Shown: piece after piece, positions 5,330-5,455 of the stretch
How the letters are laid out: each line of letters starts with the position of its first letter
Position numbering within the stretch: the first letter of the stretch is position 1
Source: Actinomycetales bacterium
GTDB lineage: Bacteria; Actinomycetota; Actinomycetes; Mycobacteriales; Mycobacteriaceae
Length of the DNA: 5,455 nucleotides
Direction: 5' to 3'
Assembly: GCA_012838715.1 (NCBI GenBank)
Contig: DUOR01000339.1
Span: 1 to 5,455 of the forward strand
The notes under the pieces: generated by a model
What the model saw: the letters and a program-made list of their open reading frames with translations, nothing else
What the model was told of the DNA's origin: nothing
Databases searched by the model: none
Program-made: the position numbers and the translations under genes

Positions 5330-5455
5330 ATGGAGACCATCTTCCAGGGCATCGTCGACATCATCAACGCCCTCCCGGCCGGCCCGTACTTCGTCTTCGA
5401 GACGCCGTTCCCGGCTTTCGAGCAGATCAGCGAGGGCAACACCAACTTCGGCTCC
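5330..5455 (+). CDS. Small acidic protein of unknown function, N-terminal part (3' partial); possible mycomembrane porin
   Basis: A new frame opens at ATG 5330 with AAGGGGA at 5316-5322 as ribosome binding site (7-nt spacing), and stays open to the window end for 42 codons. I do not recognise the protein with certainty. The visible part begins METIFQGIVDIINALP, continues through YFVFETPFPAFEQ, and ends in a Gly/Asn-rich stretch. It has five acidic residues, no Lys or Arg, six Phe and one Tyr, and no signal peptide or long membrane helix. The first 15 residues could form an amphipathic helix. Codon choice is strongly C/G at third positions, as expected of a real gene here. Small, acidic, leaderless peptides of this kind include the corynebacterial outer-membrane porins PorA and PorH. 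The isolated position behind a large regulatory region would suit a highly expressed envelope protein. This functional guess is weak; the existence of the gene is likely. Confidence 0.6.
   Translation, partial: METIFQGIVDIINALPAGPYFVFETPFPAFEQISEGNTNFGS

Overview
The window is high-GC DNA, about 70% GC in the genes by eye. It looks like an actinobacterium of the Mycobacteriales, most likely Corynebacterium or a close relative. The reasons are the GTG starts, strong AAGGAGG ribosome binding sites, a cation/proton antiporter operon whose A and B subunits are fused, and a CRP/GlxR-type palindrome upstream of the next gene. The genus is an inference, because no taxonomic marker gene is present.

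Positions 1-4322 carry the 3' part of an Mrp (also called Mnh or Pha) multisubunit cation/H+ antiporter operon, all on the + strand. In order: the C-terminal end of the fused MrpA-MrpB protein (cut by the window start), MrpC, MrpD, MrpE, MrpF and MrpG. Junctions are very tight: 4-nt overlaps at A/C and C/D, 1 nt at D/E, 8 nt at E/F and a 3-nt gap at F/G. This indicates one polycistronic message with translational coupling. The products are expected to form one membrane complex that exchanges Na+ (or another monovalent cation) for protons. MrpA and MrpD are the Complex I-like ion-conducting subunits; the small subunits B, C, E, F and G complete the complex. A perfect 15-bp GC hairpin just after mrpG (4353-4387), followed by an A-free pyrimidine-rich tract, probably ends the operon.

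Positions 4323-5329 (about 1 kb) hold no convincing gene. The region has three parts: the terminator tract (4353-4426), a GC-rich stretch with no clear content (about 4427-4779), and an AT-rich block (about 4780-5040, near 45% GC). The AT-rich block is dense in short palindromes and includes a near-consensus GlxR/CRP site at 4808-4823. A GC-rich stretch of about 290 nt (5041-5329) then looks like a long untranslated leader. The layout suggests a separately and tightly regulated gene at the right end.

Positions 5330-5455 open a new + strand reading frame with a good ribosome binding site, cut by the window end. Its 42 visible residues are acidic, rich in Phe, free of Lys and Arg, and show no signal peptide. 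That is reminiscent of the small mycomembrane porins (PorA/PorH class) of corynebacteria, but this is only a hypothesis.

The most unusual points are: long acidic or Gly/Pro-rich hydrophilic tails on most Mrp subunits; a perfect 21-bp tandem duplication inside an extra loop of MrpE; the stacked regulatory palindromes; and the small acidic terminal ORF.
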